Positions 24,845 to 36,060 of a stretch of 64,000 nucleotides of DNA are shown here, one piece after another. Source of the stretch: Hygrophila difformis (taxonomy: Eukaryota; Streptophyta; Magnoliopsida; Lamiales; Acanthaceae). Every line of letters begins with the position of its first letter. Position 1 is the stretch's first letter. A program made the translations under genes and the position numbers. The notes beneath the pieces are model-generated. The model was not told the DNA's origin. It did not search any database and saw nothing but the letters and a program-made list of their open reading frames with translations. The DNA is taken from contig JAOANR010000010.1 of NCBI GenBank assembly GCA_030278955.1, forward strand, positions 26,662,174-26,726,173, read 5' to 3'.

Positions 24845-25320
24845 ATAGTTCAATTCGAATTACTGGGGTAATTCGAATTGAGAATGCATGAAGGATGAAG
24901 TATTACTTTACCCAATTGATCATTGCCAGAAATTGGAGCATCATCTAATTCGAATTATTGACCAATTCGAATTAATTCGAATTGGACAACTCGAATTGGC
25001 GAAGTCCTTTTCTTGCTCAAATTGACTAAGGCATTTACCTCAAGGGGAGGGTGAATTCGAATTGTCCAGCAATTCGAATTAATTCGAATTGGACAATTCG
25101 AATTGGTAAGAGATGGAAAAATAAACTAAGGCATGAATGGGTGGTATGCAATACAATGTGGTCTTCCTTGCCAATTCGAATTGTTGAACCAATTCGAATT
25201 AATTCGAATTAGAGAATTCGAATTGGTTGAAAACCACGTGAAGGAAATTTTTGGTTGTGCAATTCGAATTTCTTAGGCAATTCGAGATAATTCGAATTGC
25301 CTCAATTCGAATTACACATT
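24845..25320. repeat. Leader-side AATTCGAATT palindrome cluster of LTR 3
   Basis: About 16 copies of the 10-bp palindrome AATTCGAATT, single, tandem (AATTCGAATTAATTCGAATT) or as arms of longer hairpins. The unit at 24851-24880 has 13-bp perfect arms around TGGG. Several copies form nested stems in which GTCC..GGAC or AAC..GTT also pair. Confidence 0.85.
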
Positions 25321-25736
25321 TTCGAACAACAACAATCTTTGTTCTCACAAGTATGGGTTAGGTGAACACTGTGCTGTAATGATGGGTTTAGATTTACCAA
25401 ATCCCTCATCTCATATCAATGTCACTTCACAGCCACCCTAGTGAAGTTTTCAAAAAATAAACAAACACATGTCCAGTGGGTGTTGGCAAGATTTAAACCC
25501 TATTTCTACAAACAAAGGATCAAAGATCAAAGAACCTAAAACATCTAGAAAATCAAGAACTGCATGAATAAAGCTAAGAACACCTATGTTATCTAAGGCA
25601 GCATAAAAATAAAAACAAGGCAGGAAAAATAAGACATAAAGGTAAATACTAACAAACCTAAAAACGTCTAAAACCTAGGAACACTTATTTGAAGCTCTAA
25701 GGCACAAAATCAAGCTAACAACCCACCAAACATGTA

Positions 25737-25996
25737 CTTCCTCCATTCCTAAATAAATGCCACGGACCCACATTTCACGCAATCCAATACACGTATTTAA
25801 TCCATAATAACTCAAATTCCATACAAGTAAAAATTATGAAAATGTGATATTCTAAATCTATGCGATTAGACGAATCCAATAAGATCTCACTTGACTATAT
25901 TTTATCTTATATAATTGTATTAAAAAATCAAGTCAAAGCTACTTAATGAACAGTAACAAAAGTCAAAACGTGCCATTTAAAAAGGAACGGAGGAAG
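25737..25996. mobile_element. Stowaway-type MITE inside LTR 3
   Basis: A 260-bp element with terminal inverted repeats CTTCCTCCATTCCT..AGGAACGGAGGAAG, flanked by TA on both sides. This is the usual structure of Tc1/mariner-derived Stowaway elements. No coding capacity. Confidence 0.8.
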
Positions 25997-26440
25997 TATT
26001 TATTAAGTTTGAATGTCAACTAGGATATAATAAATGTAACCTAGTTGAAACAAACAAACATGCTAAGCATTTATTTCTAAAGAAAGCATTAAAGAGTGCC
26101 AAAACACATGAATAACACCATTTCTGGAAATTTTTCTTGTATTGACACTTTGAAAGCAAAATAAAGAACCCAAAACCATCATTAACTTGAAGGTAGGGTT
26201 TATTCTACTAGAAAGCATATAAAAATCTGGAAATGGCTACTCTAAGGGTTACACAAACTGCTTCTATACTACACTAAGATCAAAGCATGTAAAAATTATA
26301 CTACTTGCAAGGAAAAATAAACTAAACTAAACTAAACTACCTACCTAACCCTTAAGGGGTGTGGAACCTCCTGCTGTTCTTTTTGTCCCAAGCTGCTTTT
26401 TGGCAAAATTCTTGATCTCCTTGTTCTGTTGTGGAAGGTC

Positions 26441-26450
26441 TGCTTTTATA
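26441..26450 (-). promoter_or_regulatory. TATA box of LTR 3
   Basis: The minus strand reads TATAAAAGCA, immediately on the PBS side of the 26515-26905 palindrome cluster; AAACCCTAGGCCCA lies beside it as in LTR 2. Confidence 0.6.
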
Positions 26451-26514
26451 GACAAACTTCGAAACCCTAGGCCCACCAATGTTGTGCTCATGCTCCACAG
26501 CTTCAATGAGTGAA

Positions 26515-26905
26515 GTTCGAATTAATTTAATCAATTCGAATTAATTCGAATTGTGAGATCTCTTCCTTGAGCTGGAAATGTGGCCTTCAGTTATCAATTC
26601 GAATTGTTGGAAGAATTCGAATTGGTCTTTTCTCGAATTGGATGAGGGTTTCTGCTTGGCCTCTTTGCATTTGTTGGCAATTCGAATTGTTTGTGCCAGT
26701 TCGAATTAATTCGAATTTGAACAATTCGAATTGCATCTTCTTGCCTTTGGGTTTCTTCTCTCTTCATTCCCTAATTCGAATTAATTCGAATTTGAACAAT
26801 TCGAATTAGGCTTCTGCATCCCTTCCAACACTTAACCATTTCTTTGTTCTCTTCAGCAATTCGAATTGTGTGCAATTCGAATTAATTCGAATTGCACAAT
26901 TCGAA
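26515..26905. repeat. Promoter-upstream AATTCGAATT cluster of LTR 3
   Basis: About 14 further copies of AATTCGAATT, mostly as CAATTCGAATTAATTCGAATT pairs with a third copy 10-20 bp away, forming nested hairpins. It sits just upstream of the LTR TATA box, the place held by TGACG repeats in LTR 2 and GCGAG hairpins in LTR 1. Confidence 0.85.
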
Positions 26906-27259
26906 TTGTGCTTCAACACTTGACCAAATTTCAGTTGTGGGATTTTCAATCTTTTTCCCATCTTTTTGAATTTTTTTGTGGGCTATATTATTCTTTTGCC
27001 CATCTTTTCATTCCTTTTTCTTTTCTTTTTCCTTTTTTCATGTTTTTGGATTTTTCTAACACAAATACAATTTAAAATTGCATATTTTGTGTCTTTTTAT
27101 TACCGGCTCGATGTTTTTACAAACTAGCATTAATCTGTTAAATTCAACTGCTTTCTTATTACAATAAGATGAAAATACGATCAAAATGTCTGTCTCAGAC
27201 ACGGAAATGGATTGAAAATAATGGTCAATTTTTGGCCATTATCATCTACTCATCAGCCC

Positions 27260-27790
27260 CGCCAGCCACATCGGAAGTGTAAGAGCACAGAGCATTCGTT
27301 TTCCAATGCCCTAAGATGGAGTATCACATCCATCATCCTTTGATGCATAACATTGTCCATCCAGATTCCAGATACCTTGTGGTTCCCGACCTCCTGGGAC
27401 TTCTTCTGTCATTGCTTCGGCTGCTGCTATCACTCCTGAGTCACTTCCCTCGCCTCCCACTCCTCAAGATATTGAAGCCCTTATTAATATGCCACCTCAT
27501 GTAAGTCTCCCTCCCTGGTACCTTGACTCTGGTTGTTGTAATCATACGGCATATGATCCCCATATTATGACGTCTTCTTCTGTTGCCTTCTCAGTACCCC
27601 ATATCCACACCGCCAATGGCAACCATATGATCATACCCGTTCTGGCACTGTATCTTCCCCCTCTATTCATCTTCCCGATTCTTATTGTAGACCCCAATTT
27701 ACTTTATACCTTGTTTCTATTTGGCAACTTGTTGATAGTGATCTTAACGTCTTGTTTTCCTCTTTCGGTGTGCAGGTTCAGGATTCTCTG
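27260..27790 (+). pseudogene. Ty1/copia gag/protease fragment
   Basis: A broken zinc-knuckle-like segment near 27270-27310 is followed at 27489 by LPPWYLDSGCCNHTAYDPH, matching the copia protease active-site context W-LDSGA-H. In that context D and S are kept but the following Ala is Cys. Frameshifts follow by about 27640. It lies beside LTR 3 and is probably the other half of the copia element whose gag piece is at 22060-22310. Confidence 0.7.
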
Positions 27791-27829
27791 ATGGGTGAAC
27801 TTCTTGGGAAGGGCCGCAAAACATGGCAA

Positions 27830-28330
27830 TTATTTGAACTCGAGTTTCTCCAACCCTTTTACCTCATCTCTGCCACAACTACCTTCCTTCTTATTAGCAA
27901 CTATTCCAAGGCTAACCTCTTTCAAACCTCTAGGATCTAGTTTGCCTAGAGGAGGATTAAGATCTTTCACATAAGTGAGACAACCAAATGTATGTATGAC
28001 ATATAAACCTGGCTGGGATCTTAGGAGGATTTCACAGGGTGATTTGCAATGTAACACCTTGGTAGGAGACGATTAATTATATAGGCATCAGTAAGCAAGG
28101 CATCACCCCAATAAAGCTTTGGAACCTTAGAGGTAAACAATAAACTTCTGGCAACTTGCACTAAATGCCTATGTTTTCTTTCTATCCGTCCATTTTGCTA
28201 AGGTGTGTAAACACATGAAGTCTGATGAATAAAGCCAAGACTAGCATAAAGAGCAATACATTTTTTTTATTGAAAAAACCCATTATATGTTCTTATTGCC
28301 TTAATAACACATTTGTATTGAGTTTGAACC
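27830..28330 (-). pseudogene. Ty1/copia integrase fragment, reversed
   Basis: On the minus strand the reading near 28230-28180 gives QTSCVYTP*QNGRIERKHRH, the conserved end of the copia integrase catalytic domain. WGDALLTDAYIINRLLP follows, then FGCLTYVKD and KLDPRGLKEVSLG, the post-catalytic integrase segment. There are several stops. The strand is opposite to the adjacent protease fragment, so an inversion or a second copia copy is needed. Confidence 0.75.
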
Positions 28331-28643
28331 AAAGTAAAGAAGGTCAAAGTAGAAGCTGTGATGCTCGGACTCGGTTAAATGGGTGAAGCACCCGTGTCTG
28401 TTGGATACGACGCGGATACTGGTACGGGGTCTGAGGCGGGTGCTTCAGGTTTTCGGCGGACTCGGAAAATGGAGAAGGGGGAAGAAGAAGACGGGTGCTT
28501 TAGTTTTTATTTATTTATTTATTTTTATTTTTCCATCTACTGTTAAAAAAAGCTTCGGTTTTGTTCAAATGGAGAAGAAGGTGGAAGAAGTTAGAGCAGC
28601 GCGGAGAGCCGCAGAACAAAAAACAAAAGTTAGGGCATAAAAT

Positions 28644-28671
28644 GGGGGGGGGGGGGGGGGGGGGGGGGGGG
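28644..28671 (+). repeat. Poly-G tract (28 G)
   Basis: An uninterrupted run of 28 G. It could form G-quadruplexes, and its exact length is prone to sequencing error. It is adjacent to a G/A-rich stretch (28440-28700) of unknown origin. Confidence 0.95.
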
Positions 28672-28723
28672 AGCGGAAGAGAGGGGGATGTGAAAGGTAA
28701 GATGAATAGTGTACTATTTATTA

Positions 28724-28961
28724 CTCCCTCCGTTTTTTTTAAAAATCTAACGTTTTGACTTTTTTTTTACTTTTCATTGTAGCACCTTGACTTCTATTTT
28801 TGTTATTGTTATAGAAGACAAAATATAGTCAAGTGAGATCTTGTTGGATTCGTCTAATCTTGTAGTTTTTAAATATAAAATTTTTAGAATTTTTACTTGA
28901 AAATGTGCATTGGCATACGCGCAAATGAGAACTGTAAGGTTTTAAAATAAAATGGATGAAG
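28724..28961. mobile_element. Stowaway-type MITE
   Basis: CTCCCTCCGTTTTTTTTAA at the left and TTAAAATAAAATGGATGAAG at the right, flanked by TA. The right repeat is degenerate. The next MITE starts 7 bp later. Confidence 0.65.
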
Positions 28962-28968
28962 TACTATA

Positions 28969-29249
28969 CTCCCTCCGTTCCTTTTTAATTGTCTTTTTAG
29001 AAACAAAAAATATTCCAAAATAGTTGTCATTTTACATATGTATCTCATACTTTTCCAATATTACCCCTATATTATCTTAAAAGATATTCATAGAATACTG
29101 TGCATTCTCTCTCCACTCCAATTCTATTTTTTATTCTCAAAGAAAATACATAGGAGTAAAAGTGTATTAATACAAAGTAATGATTACAATCCTTGGTAAA
29201 CGTGTTTTTTTTTCTTCCTAAAACGAGTACTAATAAGGAATGGAGTTAG
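28969..29249. mobile_element. Stowaway-type MITE
   Basis: CTCCCTCCGTTCCTTTTTAA at the left and AATAAGGAATGGAGTTAG at the right, flanked by TA. About 281 bp, AT-rich, non-coding. Confidence 0.65.
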
Positions 29250-30154
29250 TATTTTTATAAGTACTTATTAACTTTATCTTCTTCCCATACATTTATTATC
29301 CATCTATTACATTCTACTATCCTTTCGTATTATCCAAGTCTTTTTGTGTATCCAACTACTTGGTTTTAGCTTCCCCACACAAAGTTTTTAATTTTTATTT
29401 TTTTTTTTCATTTTTTCCTTTCATTCTTTCTTATTTTACTCTTTTTTCTTTTTTTTTTTTTCCATTCTTCCCTACATTCTTGTTTATTGAGTGATGTAGA
29501 TCTAATTATGTGTAATATTAGTATTTTTTATTTTATTTAAATTATAATAATTTAATTGAGCTTAATGAGTAAGTATATATATGTATTAAAATGAGCTTAT
29601 TTAAATGAATGTTTAAATTTTCTCGAGCAGACTTATTTGTTTTAACAACTCTATGACTAGATAACTAGATAATGCATATGACTTGTACCTTTTCTTTCAT
29701 GCACATATGACATGTAACCTTGAAGGTATATCAGACATAAGTATAGTATTAAATAATACTAACTATTACTTACTACTACAAAGGCATCACGTCTCATTAA
29801 ATGACGGAAAAAAGCCAATATAGTCCTTTATTTTTACAAAAAAGCCAAATCAGTCATTTTTTTATTTTTTGGCCAAATTGGTCCGCTACATATACTAATT
29901 ACGTCCCAATCGGTCCTCCATCCACTAATTATGCCATAATTACATATTTTTGGCCAAATCAGTCCTTTTTTTTCAAAAATCTAAAGCCACATAATTCTCT
30001 AAATCTCTTGAAAGCTAATACAGTGTCCAGAGCCTAAAGAGGGAGTGTTAATTACTACACCTGCAAAACTTCTTCATCTTCTTCGTTCTAGAATCAAGAA
30101 CATGGGTAAGTGTTTTAACCCATCTTTTTATGCATCAATTTTTATTTTTTATTT
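29250..30154. other. AT-rich spacer, no gene
   Basis: T-rich low-complexity sequence. Between 29810 and 29970 a phrase like GCCAAATCAGTCC recurs (three to four diverged copies with T-rich spacers). No coding region can be supported. Confidence 0.4.
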
Positions 30155-32153
30155 TTGTCTTTTGTAATAGGTGCTACCAATACCGTTCTCCATTACACCT
30201 TTTCCATTGCTATTAACCCAAATATTGGAACATTAAAAGAAATTGCAGAATACTTTCAAGCTTCATCAATGGCAGATAGTAAACAAAACACAAGTGTTGC
30301 TGCTGCCCGTCCAACAATAGGTATTGATGATAAACCATTGTGGAACCATTTTATAACCATTAGTAGTGCCGCTGGAGGAGGAGAAAATCGAACCTGGATT
30401 TGCAACTACTGCAGCAAGAAATTTTTTGGATCATATTCAAAGGTAAAAGCCCATCTTTTGAAAATTCCTAACAATGGTGTAGCAGCTTGCAAATAAAAAA
30501 TAAGAGATATACTTCAACAAGAGCAATATCGAGATAAAATTAGAGTGTTTTTCTCTTCCTCATGATTCAGATTTATTGCAACATAAAAAAGGAAGGGGAA
30601 TGAAGCTGGAGCCCTGGAGAAATCATTCAATAATACCCTAAGGGAGAAGGCAGACAAAGAGTATGCAAGAATATTCTATGCAAGTGGTCTAACCTTCAAC
30701 TTTGCAAAATCTCCTTTCTTCAGATATTTTACAAATAGTTTAGCTAATATTCCTTTGTTTGGATACACACCACCTGCATACAATAGGATAAGAACAACAC
30801 TGTTTGGATAAGAGAAAGGAACATATTAGCAGAAAATTACAGCCAATTAGAGATTCACGAGAAAAAGGTGTTTCTATTATTTCTGATGGATGGTCAGATA
30901 GTGAAAGAAGGCCTCTGATCAACATAATGGTTGCATCTGCGGGAGGAACGATGTTTTTAAAGCTATTGATACAAGTGGCATAATCAATGATGGAGAGTAT
31001 GTGAGCAGTTTATTTGAAGAAGCCATCAAAGAAGTTGGAGAATCAAATGTTCACAGATAATGCTAGCAATTATAAGTCTGCTGGTTCTATGATTGAATCC
31101 CGGTATCCTCTCACATTGTGTTGTGAACGATCTAAATTTGATATCGAAAAATATATGTGATCTTAGTGAAAATCACTCAATTATGACCAATGCAAGTGGA
31201 TTTGTGATTTAATTGGAGATGTCCAAAATATTAGGAATTTTGTTCTTAATAATAGCATGGCATTGGCTATTCACCAAAGTTTGTTGAGGGTGGCAGAAAC
31301 TAGATTTGCATCTAGTATTGTCATGGCTTAAAGATAGAGGGAAATTAAGAGTACATTAGAAAAATAGTTATGAATTTAGATTGGAGAACTTATAGAGAAG
31401 GGAATAATGAAGCAAAAGCACAAGAGGTGAAGCAATGTATTGTCAAGATACTTGGTGGGATAAGGTGGATTATCTTTTGAAATTATTGAGCACATTATTA
31501 ATATGTTGAGGAAAGAAGATACTGAAGCCCTATTTTACATTTGATTTATGAGATGTGGGACACGATGATTGAAAATGTGAAAAGAATTATCTTTGAGGAA
31601 GAAAAATAAAATTTCTGGATCCTTTAGCTTTTTTGATGTTGTCCATCAAGTGTTGAAAAATAGATGGAATAAAAGCAACATATCTTTGCATCGTATGGCA
31701 CATTCTTTGGTTCCTAATATTACCATTTATCGTGGCTTCAAAGTAGAACAGGTGGAAGTTAACGCATTGCACCTAATGACGATAATGAGTTATCTTTGAA
31801 TAGAAACAAGTGTTTCTAGAAATTTTTTTTCCAGATCTAAATGACTTGAGAAAATTTCTTGCCAAATTTACATCTTTTTCAATAGGGGTGGTTATTTTAG
31901 TGAACCTCATGTGATAGATGCAAGATTTTATGAAGAGCCAATGTCATGGTGGGCTAATGATGGTACATCGACACCTCCCTTACAAAGTTTAGCTTTTAAG
32001 CTACTAGTACAACATGCATCCTCATCGTGTTGTGAAAGAAATTGGAGTACATACTCATTCATTCAAAGCATCAAAAGGAACAAATTGATGCCAAGTAGAG
32101 CTAATGATCTTGTGTTTGTGCATTACAACTTAAAGGTTGCTATCACGAAATGA
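30155..32153 (+). pseudogene. hAT-family transposase, decayed
   Basis: DNA transposase remnant with domains in the expected order. A BED zinc finger is at about 30330-30480 (KPLWNHF, then WICNYCSKKFFGSYSKVKAHL). A GWSDSERRPLINIMV segment near 30890, matching the start of the hAT DUF659 catalytic region, is followed by VTDNAS-like sequence with stops near 31060. The C-terminal hAT dimerisation segment is at 31960-32150 (PLQSLAFKLLVQHASSSCCERNWSTYS), where CCERNWS is characteristic. Many frameshifts and stops lie between 30500 and 31900, so it cannot encode an active enzyme. Terminal inverted repeats were not found by eye. Confidence 0.85.
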
Positions 32154-33034
32154 AAATAAGTATAAAAGTCAAGATTGATTCAAAATACTAGTGCCATATG
32201 TCATTGCAAAATGGCATCATACATGTGTTTTCCAGCAAACAAAAAAATGCCAACATGAAAATAGTAGCACCAACTGCCATATTTCAAGAACAAAATGCCA
32301 AACACTAGCTGTCCTAAGGCCGGAACTCCAATACCGAAACAAGGTCTACAACAAAAGCATGGAAAATAGTATATGATGCCCAAAATGACAACAACAAATT
32401 CAGTTTATAGGGATTCAGCCACAGCCGTACTAAAACATAAGTTTGCATACTAAAACAACCATTCTATTCAGCCAACAAACATTATTTCTTCTTCCCACCT
32501 TTGTTGCTCTCTCCAATATTGGAAATTGGAGGTCCCTTATTCCCAACGGAGAATTCAGGAGCTCTCCATGCTCCACCTCGATATGGAGGGGGGTTTTTAA
32601 ATGTTTAGAGGTCCCAAACCGAACATTTGTTGATTGATGGAAGCTCCAAGAACCATCAGCTGGGGGTCCCAATAGTTTCTTGCGTAACAACCGACTCGAG
32701 TTTCTGCATCTTAGGAGGCATCAACCAGTGGTGTGGGTGGCAAAATAGTTGGTTGTATGGAGGTTCAGAAAGTCAATTATTGTGAAAGATGAAAATATAA
32801 CAAAAGAAAGTGTAACACATACAATTCAAGGCACAATGGATGCACGTGATGTTCCTTGAGTTGGAATGTTTGTGTTACTGTTATCCTCCATTGCACCTTC
32901 CACTTTCCAACAGCCGCTCCATCACTTCCATTCTTTTTTCTTGCCTATTCAAAATTCACACAAAGTATAATTGGTTGTAATCATTGCTGGCAAATTACTA
33001 AATAATTGAATGTTTACTTAATTACCTTTGCTTG

Positions 33035-35718
33035 TCTCCTTTTCTCATGAAGTTCTTCGGGGAAGTCAGGACAAGTATTGACCAAGTGACCAGGCTCTCC
33101 ACAAATGTTGTAATGAAGAGTCACCTACCTTCGGGTCATCCTTGTAAGATCTTTTGTGTACCTCTTCCTTGGCCTTTTAGTCTTTTTTACCCTATTCAGT
33201 ACCCAACCTTCTTGCCTTGGGTGGTCTTCCCACCCCTCTTGCATATTTAGGAGAAATAGGAGGTATATATGCTGTTTTATGCCAGAATAAATTATAGAAA
33301 TGCTAGCGATGGGATATTTGTATGCTTTCTTGTATGCCGGTACCTTATAACAGTCCTCAACAAAGTCTTCCGGATCATCTCCTTGCTTGTAAATGGCAGC
33401 CAACCCATGAAGGCATGGGTAACTATTAAGCTGTGTTAGTCTACGTAAGCACTATTTCTTGATGAGATCAACTACGTATTGAGCATTATCATCCATCATG
33501 CAGATTTGGTAGTGTCTGTCACTTGATTTTATAGGGATGCAATCCCCAACCTTCATAGTTTTTTTTTCTGAATTATCTTCCAAATCCGGGAACAAACTAT
33601 GATGTTGAACCATTTTATGGTTGCCTTGTCCAGATTTTCAGAATGTCGCTTCATTATGTACTCCCGGATCCACTCAAGTGATGTAAGGATTGTCTTCGAT
33701 CGTGCTTCCTTGATGCATGCATTAAATGATTCACACAAATTATTCAGCAACATGTCACACATTGGACCTTCTTAAAAATGTGACTTGCTCCATTCTGTTG
33801 GTGGCCTTTCACTTAACCATTTCCATGCTCCCTCGAAGTACTCCCATATATTTTTCATTTGTTTCATAAATTGAGGTACCGTGCCAGACCTAGCAGCGTT
33901 CCATAGCATATTTTTCAAAGCAATTCAATGGAAGCCAACCTTCACAAAATTATTGTGCATGTGCCGAATGCAAAATCTGTGGTCCACTCAGGAAACAATT
34001 CTTGCATGGCCTGTATAAGTCCCTTTTGCCTGTCACTAATGAATGTCAAGTACCTTACATTTTCAATATTCAAATCCTACTTCAATACGGCCAAGAACCA
34101 CTGCCAATTATCTTTGTTCTCAATTGGTATAATGACATAAGCAATCGGGTATAAAGCATTATTGGGATCAACACCTACAACTGTCAATGGAATGCCCTTG
34201 TGTGGACCACTGAGATGGCAACCATCAACACCCATTAGTGGCGTACAATAAAGTCTTCAGACCTTCTTCAAAGCATCCAAACAAATATAGAATCTGTTGA
34301 ACCTAACAGTACTACCCGAAATTCTCTGCCTTAACTCTTCTGCATAATCCCATAATCTGGAAAATTGATATTCGGATGATCCGTTTAGAGCTTGCAAAGC
34401 TCTCTTCTTTGCACTCACGGCTTGATGCTTTGTCATATTCACCTTGAGCTCATTAATGATATCTATCCCGAAACCTTCACCAGATCTTTTTGGATCGGAT
34501 ATGGACTTGTTCAGGTACTTTTCACTCAACCAACGGCTTGATTGCTGGCACATCGTGAGTCTTCGTGCATGTACGCTTGTCCACAAATCTGGTCACTTGA
34601 AGGGTAGACTCCCTCTGCACCTATGAGCATATATCCTCCAACTATAGTCAGTTGCAAAACACCGAGCATATACCCGAGATGTTGTTGTCCTTGTGAACTT
34701 TATTTTACTCTTATCTTTGATAGAAAGTGACCTCACCGCCTTTTTGAATTCATCACGGGTAGCAAACAATATTTCTCAAGTAATCACAGGGTTGTAAATC
34801 TCTGAAGGGTTAAAAACAGGTGCTTGCTTACCTTCATCATCCCCATCTGACACCACTAGCTCTTGGAAATCGGGTCCTCATGTCATCAAGTTATTGTTTG
34901 ATTCATTTCCTTCACTTAAATCTTCCATGTTGATGCCATGTACGGTTCTCCGGCTTGCACATCTTACCCCGCTCATTGATGATTTCCATTATCAGTATGG
35001 TCTTCACTTTGATGTTCTTCTCAGGCCCTTCATAACCATAGTCACTTTCATTGAAAAAATCTCAACATCTTTTTTTCCATTCCACCCTCCATGGCAACCC
35101 CCTTATATGTTAATCCACCCTCCATGGCAGCCCCCTCATTCTCCATTCTACCCTCCACTCTAGCTACCTCATCTTCCATTCTACCCTCCACTCTAGCTAC
35201 CTCATCTTCCATTCTACCCTCCACTCCAGCCCCCTTCATCATTTTCACTCCCAACATCACTCTCCAATTCATTCCATTACTTATTATGTTCAATCTCACC
35301 CTCACTAATGATTTGGCTCTCACTACCACTCTCTGATTCACTTCCACTCTCAGACTCACATTCACTAACACACTCAACAACATATAAGTGCAAAATCCTT
35401 GACTTTATGTTGTTAACCGCCACCTCTTTCAACTGTTCTTCACTTACAATCTCTTTGAATGGGTTATCTTCTTTTCAAAATACTTCACTTTATAATCAAG
35501 TTCTACATCAACCTTCAAAAATGGGAAAGTGCCCAATAATCCAACATCTTTGTGTTAACATTATCGAATATCACTTCTTCTCCTCCTTTGTATTCAGCCG
35601 TATCACCATCTATGCACTCACCACTCCAATGCACCACCAAAGTTATGGAAGTGCACCCCAGATCTGCAAAAATCACAACCACCAATGTAAGAAACCAATC
35701 CAGCCATAATATCACCAT
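33035..35718 (-). pseudogene. MuDR/MULE-type transposase, decayed
   Basis: Read right to left. The N-terminal plant mobile domain is at 35718-35515 (ITLVVHWSGECIDGDTAEYKGGE), followed by a charged repeat region near 35050-35250. The pre-transposase segment is at 34586-34257 (WLSEKYLNKS..YQFSRLWDYAEELRQ). The MULE core is near 34240-34040 (LMGVDGCHLSGPHKG, then YVIIPIENKDNWQWFL). A late core segment is at 33762-33553 (LLNNLCESFNACIKEARSK), the SWIM-side tail is at 33403-33125, and a zinc knuckle near 33100-33045 reads ICGEPGHLVNTC with its first Cys replaced by Tyr. Repeated frameshifts and stops show it is inactive. A further open segment at 32690-32430 may be the last exon. Confidence 0.85.
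35090..35240. repeat. Tandem repeats in the MULE N-terminal region
   Basis: Several copies of a 36-39-bp unit of the form CATCTTCCATTCTACCCTCCACTCTAGCTACCT, plus diverged CACCCTCCATGGCA variants. On the minus strand they give repeated VEGRMEDEVAR-type peptides. Confidence 0.8.
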
Positions 35719-35775
35719 TATACATCTAAAGGAATATATTGTTACACCTAAAGAACAACAATTAGCATACTACGA

Positions 35776-35859
35776 ATGAATAAATGTACAGTTAACGGTC
35801 GAGTCAAAGAGTCCCTATGAATAAATGTACAGTTAACGCTCGGGTCAAAGAGTCCCTAT
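35776..35859. repeat. 42-bp tandem duplication
   Basis: Two copies of a unit beginning TGAATAAATGTACAGTTAAC and ending AGTCCCTA, differing at about two positions (GGTCGAG versus GCTCGGG). Non-coding. Confidence 0.85.
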
Positions 35860-36060
35860 GCAAGGCTGGATCATATCAATTGTAGGAACCACTGCAAATC
35901 CAAAAACAAAATACAAAAATCCGACAAGAAGGTGACATAACTTGCAACTGAAATGGCAATTTGCAATGGTGGAGATTAGATAAACTGTTGGGACCACTTC
36001 CCCTACAAAAATACTAACCGGACAACAAAACCCAAATTCGACTTGCCCTAACACAAACAT

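Larger units (their letters stand above)
22551..27244 (-). mobile_element. LTR 3, related to elements 1 and 2 (about 4.7 kb)
   Basis: From TGAACATCTTCCCAC at 22551 to ...TTGGCCATTATCA at 27244. It shares with LTR 2 the block CCGAAAGCGCACGG, GGATCGTTCACTGGAGGATG and GCAGGGCCCACGTCG near 22620-22720, the sentence-like sequence around TATAAAAGAGCCCC...GACCAGATG near 23430-23465, and the outer CAGACACGGAAATGGATTG near 27197. No internal region beyond the PBS remnant is present, so this is an almost solo LTR embedded in copia sequence. A 260-bp MITE (25737-25996) accounts for some of its length. Confidence 0.8.

Noticed and set aside
24845..26905. Heat-shock elements made of GAA/TTC in LTR 3
   Set aside because: Heat-shock elements need nGAAnnTTCn spacing. 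Here TTC and GAA abut (TTCGAA) or are four bases apart, so the consensus is not met.
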